Shown here: positions 61,601 through 64,000 of the stretch, in pieces
Layout of the letters: the number at the start of each line of letters is the position of its first letter
How positions within the stretch are numbered: the first letter of the stretch is position 1
From: Bubalus kerabau
Lineage: Eukaryota > Chordata > Mammalia > Artiodactyla > Bovidae
Length of the DNA stretch: 64,000 bases
Assembly: GCF_029407905.1 (NCBI RefSeq)
Contig: NW_026577925.1
Span: 1,324,747 to 1,388,746 of the forward strand
Direction of reading: 5' to 3'
The notes under the pieces: generated by a model
What the model was told of the DNA's origin: nothing
Seen by the model: only the letters and a program-made list of their open reading frames with translations
The model's database searches: none
Translations under genes and position numbers: made by a program

Positions 61601-63406
61601 TTGGGACTGCTCTCCAGGCCATGCAGGAAAAGATGGCCCTCATCTCGCGATGACGGAGGGTCTTGTGTGTTTTCTCGAGCTGCGGCGCCAGTGTGGGGTT
61701 TCACACGAGGTACGACAGGGAGCTCAGGGAGCCTCTCCTGTGGTACCAGGGAAGTCAGGTCTCCATGTGCGTGGCGAGGGGGAGCGCGTTATTGCTCTCG
61801 AGCCATGGTAGGGGAATCTGACCTCAAGACACATTGAAGAAGGACTCTCGAGGTCTTTCTTCGGTTGTGGCAGGAAACCCTTATTTCCCTCGACGTTTGC
61901 CGGTGGCCTCAAGGAGCTTCTCAGAATGCCTATGAGAAGTCGGGGATACTGTGGAGATGGGAGTGGCCTCTCGGGACTCCACTGGGTTTGTTTTAATGGA
62001 AGAGGGCCTCATCTCGGGTTGAGGCAGGAACCTCAGGTTTCCTCTCCATTTCTGACTCAGATCGAAGCGTGCCTGCAGAGATGGGATTGTATACTCAGGC
62101 CTCGTCTTGTCTGAGGAAGGGAACTCCGCTTGCCTCTCTCGTTGTTTAAGGGGTGACAGGCCAGTTCTGGAGCTGTATGTGGATCCTGTGGGATTTTCCG
62201 GACGATGAACAGGGTTGCCAGTGCCCCCTCGTGTAGTGCCTTCATCCACAGGGTTGCCTTAGAAGAGGTGTCCGGGCATCGGGTTCTTATCAAGAGCAAG
62301 ACCGAGAAATCGGGGTCTTTCGGCACGTGGCACCAACACGAGGCTACGTCTCGAATTTCTTCGTGAGACTGGCCTCATCCTGAGGTGCGCCAGGAAGGTC
62401 GGGAACCCCTTCTAGACAAAGCAGGGGAATCGACCTTCCTGCCGTGATCAGGAGCGGAGAAGGGGCTCAAATGAAGTGGTGCCAGGAACTTCGGTGTTCC
62501 CTTGGAGTGAGACCGGTATATTGGGGAACTTTTGGGGTCGCATCAAGGGTGCCAAGTAGCATTTCGAACTTTATGACGAAACATGGGACTTCTCTGGAGA
62601 CTCTGTAGCGGGCAAAGGCCTCATATTGCGATGAATGGGGAACCACGTGGTTTTTAAAAGTTGCGGCGGGATTCTCGAGTTACAATGGGAAATTCAGACT
62701 TCCTCTTGTGTTGGCCCAGTGAAGACCAATCTTCCATTCGAATTGCGAGGGAGAGATGGGTGTTGCTCTCGAGTCACTGTAGGGCAAAATAGACCTCATC
62801 TAGGCTTTTGTCCAGGACATAATGTTCCTCTCCAGGGGCAACAGGGATCTCGGGGTTGCATTCCAGACTCACCCGAGGTAAGGCCTCATCTCGAGGGGAA
62901 ACAAAGTACTCTGCTCTCCTCTCAAGTCGCGACAGGTATCTCTTGGAGCCCATTGAGTGGCCTAAAGGGAGTAAAGCCTCCTGTGAAGTTTGGAGAAAGG
63001 ACCAGGGATTGCTCTCCAGGTCAGGCAGGAAAAGAAGTCCCCAATCTCGCGATGACCGTGGCGTCTCGTGGGTTTTCCTGAGCTGTGGCGCCAGTGTGGG
63101 GTTTCTCACGAGGTATGACGGGGAGCTCAGGGAGCCTCTCATGTGGCGCCAGGGAAGTCAGGTGTCCATGCGCATGGCGAGGGGGAGCGTGTCATTGCTC
63201 TCGAGTCATGGTAGGGGAATCCGGCCTCAAGACGCGTTGAAGACGGACTCTTGAGGTCTTTCTCGGGTTGCGGCAGGATACCCTGTGTTCCCTCGACTTG
63301 TGCCGGTGACCTCAGGGAGTTGCTCAGGGTGCCTCTGAGAAGACACTGATACTGTGGTGTTGGGAGGGGCCTCTCGGGACTCCACTGCGTTTGGTGCAAT
63401 GGAAGA
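55452..63406. repeat. Diverged relative of the 28.0-36.0-kb segment (offset about 27.41 kb)
   Basis: Landmarks at 55679, 57083, 58484, 60003, 61407 and 62811 pair with 28273, 29675, 31074, 32595, 33999 and 35404 at offsets of 27406-27410 bp. Monomer order, the 435-bp deletion and the 120-bp duplication are shared, but identity looks about 97%, below that among the three higher-order repeat copies. It is cut by the LTR-like insertion at 63407. Confidence 0.85.
59557..59797. repeat. 120-bp internal tandem duplication in the diverged right-hand relative
   Basis: The same heterotypic duplication is present outside the three-copy higher-order repeat, with extra substitutions and a 1-bp loss near 59557. 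The rearrangement therefore predates expansion of the 7.12-kb repeat. Confidence 0.8.
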
Positions 63407-63407
63407 T

Positions 63408-64000
63408 TGCTGGGAGCCAGCGAGAGACATTCCACTCGTGACAAATGTCATGAGGAAAGAGTCTCGGCATACGCAAAGGCGGGATCGAGCCTCTGGGAGT
63501 TCCCCCGTATATTCTTCAGCATCTACCCCCAAAAACCAAAGTCTGCCTTCTTTATTGCTTTGTTCTCTCACCTCTGACATTACTGGGGATGTCCCCCACC
63601 ACCATCTCACTCTCTCTGTCAAAGAGCTAACTTACAGCTCCAACTAATAATGTTCCTGGGCAATTAGTAGTGTTTAAATCCAAACCCCTCAGATGGTTTT
63701 CTAACTCGCCTGACAAGTTTACCCGGTCTCCTACAGCTATGCATACGATTGTGTACAGTCTCCCAGCCTCGAGACGCACAGGAAGTTTAAGATATTCAAA
63801 TAGCTTAGAGCCTCTCAGAGAGTTAGAAACTGTCAGAATAAAACTAGTAAAAGATTTCATTGATGAACCAATGCTTTTTGCCAAGTTTCCACATCCCCTG
63901 AATTGTATCCTTGAATGTGTGCTAATTAATATAGTTGGTATGTAGAAAAAATAAGTAGTGGCCTTGATGTTGGTAACTTTAGACCCTTAAGGTAATAAAT
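63408..64000 (-). mobile_element. Endogenous retrovirus LTR-like element interrupting the satellite (partial)
   Basis: Satellite sequence breaks off after GCAATGGAAGA at 63406, and one base later non-satellite sequence begins with TGCTGGGAGCC. Read on the minus strand this end is CCCAGCA, the usual CA terminus of an LTR. An AATAAA lies about 145 bp inside it, as expected for an R-U5 region. It resembles the bovine LTR family known as BTLTR1, and the 1.711b satellite is known to be a 1.715-like satellite with an LTR-like insert. Both attributions are from memory. The other end is outside the window. No retroviral protein is recognisable. Confidence 0.6.
63551..63556 (-). promoter_or_regulatory. 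Polyadenylation signal of the LTR-like element
   Basis: TTTATT on the plus strand reads AATAAA on the minus strand, about 145 bp before the element's CA end. This spacing is the main reason for placing the element on the minus strand. Plus-strand AATAAA hexamers also occur at 63837 and 63994, so the orientation is likely but not certain. Confidence 0.45.

Larger units (their letters stand above)
9142..63406. repeat. Bovine 1.715-type satellite (satellite I) array
   Basis: About 54.3 kb of head-to-tail units with a modal length of 1402-1405 bp, in one orientation throughout. The TCCAGGACCTAA-like landmark occurs 40 times. The units are rich in TCGAG motifs and CpG. The cattle 1.715 satellite is known to have a repeat of about 1.4 kb built from shorter degenerate subrepeats, and unit length, composition and ruminant context all match. 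The name is by recognition; a match to the reference monomer would settle it. These satellites lie in centromeric heterochromatin of cattle autosomes. Confidence 0.92.

Noticed and set aside
9142..63406. CENP-B box in the satellite monomers
   Set aside because: I checked TTCG sites that recur in most monomers (for example ATTCGAGTTGCGAGGG). They lack the required A and CGGG spacing, so I do not claim a box. A pattern scan of all monomers on both strands would decide.
9142..63406. CRISPR array or other prokaryotic system
   Set aside because: The repeats are 1.4-kb tandem units without unique spacers, and the flanks carry ruminant SINEs. There is no bacterial gene.
9142..63406. Array starts and ends at nearly the same monomer phase (about 105 bp apart)
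   Set aside because: With one start and one end, a coincidence of this size has a probability of several per cent or more, and the right end is set by an unrelated insertion.
63227..63622. Minus-strand open frame of 131 codons spanning the LTR-satellite junction
   Set aside because: It runs from the LTR-like element into satellite across the insertion point, so it cannot be an ancestral gene. No retroviral domain is visible.
63670..63945. Plus-strand open frame of 91 codons in the LTR-like element
   Set aside because: Short, unlike any family I recognise, and antisense to the inferred orientation of the element.

Overview
This window is bovine (Bos-type) pericentromeric or centromeric DNA. 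I see no convincing protein-coding gene and no structural RNA gene. Three things identify the source. First, there are ruminant-only SINEs: a Bov-A2 dimer with a CAG tail and a reverse Bov-tA with an AGTTC tail. Second, a 54-kb tandem array of about 1.40-kb units, rich in TCGAG and CpG, fits the cattle 1.715 satellite (satellite I). Third, an LTR-like element interrupts the satellite at the right edge, an arrangement known from the related 1.711b satellite. All family names come from recognition by eye, not from a database search.

Layout. Positions 1-9141 hold a non-satellite tandem repeat with a unit of about 4.48 kb: copy A (1-4490), copy B (4491-8968) and the first 173 bp of copy C (8969-9141). 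Each full unit carries a polyadenylation signal near its start, a long AT-rich interior with two SINEs, and a GC-rich minisatellite of about 120-bp repeats, some with GC boxes. Copy C stops a few bases after its AATAAA, and satellite begins at about 9142.

The satellite runs to 63406. I tracked one landmark (the TCCAGGACCTAA-like motif) through it and found 40 occurrences, at 10051, 11455, 12874, 14276, 15678, 17097, 18518, 19917, 21318, 22721, 23605, 25024, 26440, 27838, 28273, 29675, 31074, 32595, 33999, 35404, 36795, 38196, 39717, 41121, 42526, 43918, 45319, 46840, 48244, 49649, 51040, 52443, 53847, 55244, 55679, 57083, 58484, 60003, 61407 and 62811. Most spacings are 1391-1421 bp. The exceptions are informative: 884 bp once, 435 bp twice, and about 1520 bp four times.

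The array is not homogeneous. It mixes a CpG-rich subfamily (here called B) with a more CpG-decayed subfamily (A), and some A monomers in the left half carry a 14-19-bp length variant. From about 30325 to 51580 five successive monomers (1521, 1404, 1405, about 1391 and 1401 bp) form a higher-order repeat of 7122-7123 bp, present three times at roughly 99% identity. An older, more diverged relative of the same arrangement, including the 435-bp monomer, lies about 27.41 kb to the right (55452-63406). A separate local amplification of type-B monomers lies between them (51581-55451).

From about 63408 to the window end the satellite is interrupted by sequence best read as a minus-strand endogenous-retrovirus LTR, cut off by the window. 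The satellite's many open frames are by-products of stop-poor, GC-rich repeats and are not annotated as genes.
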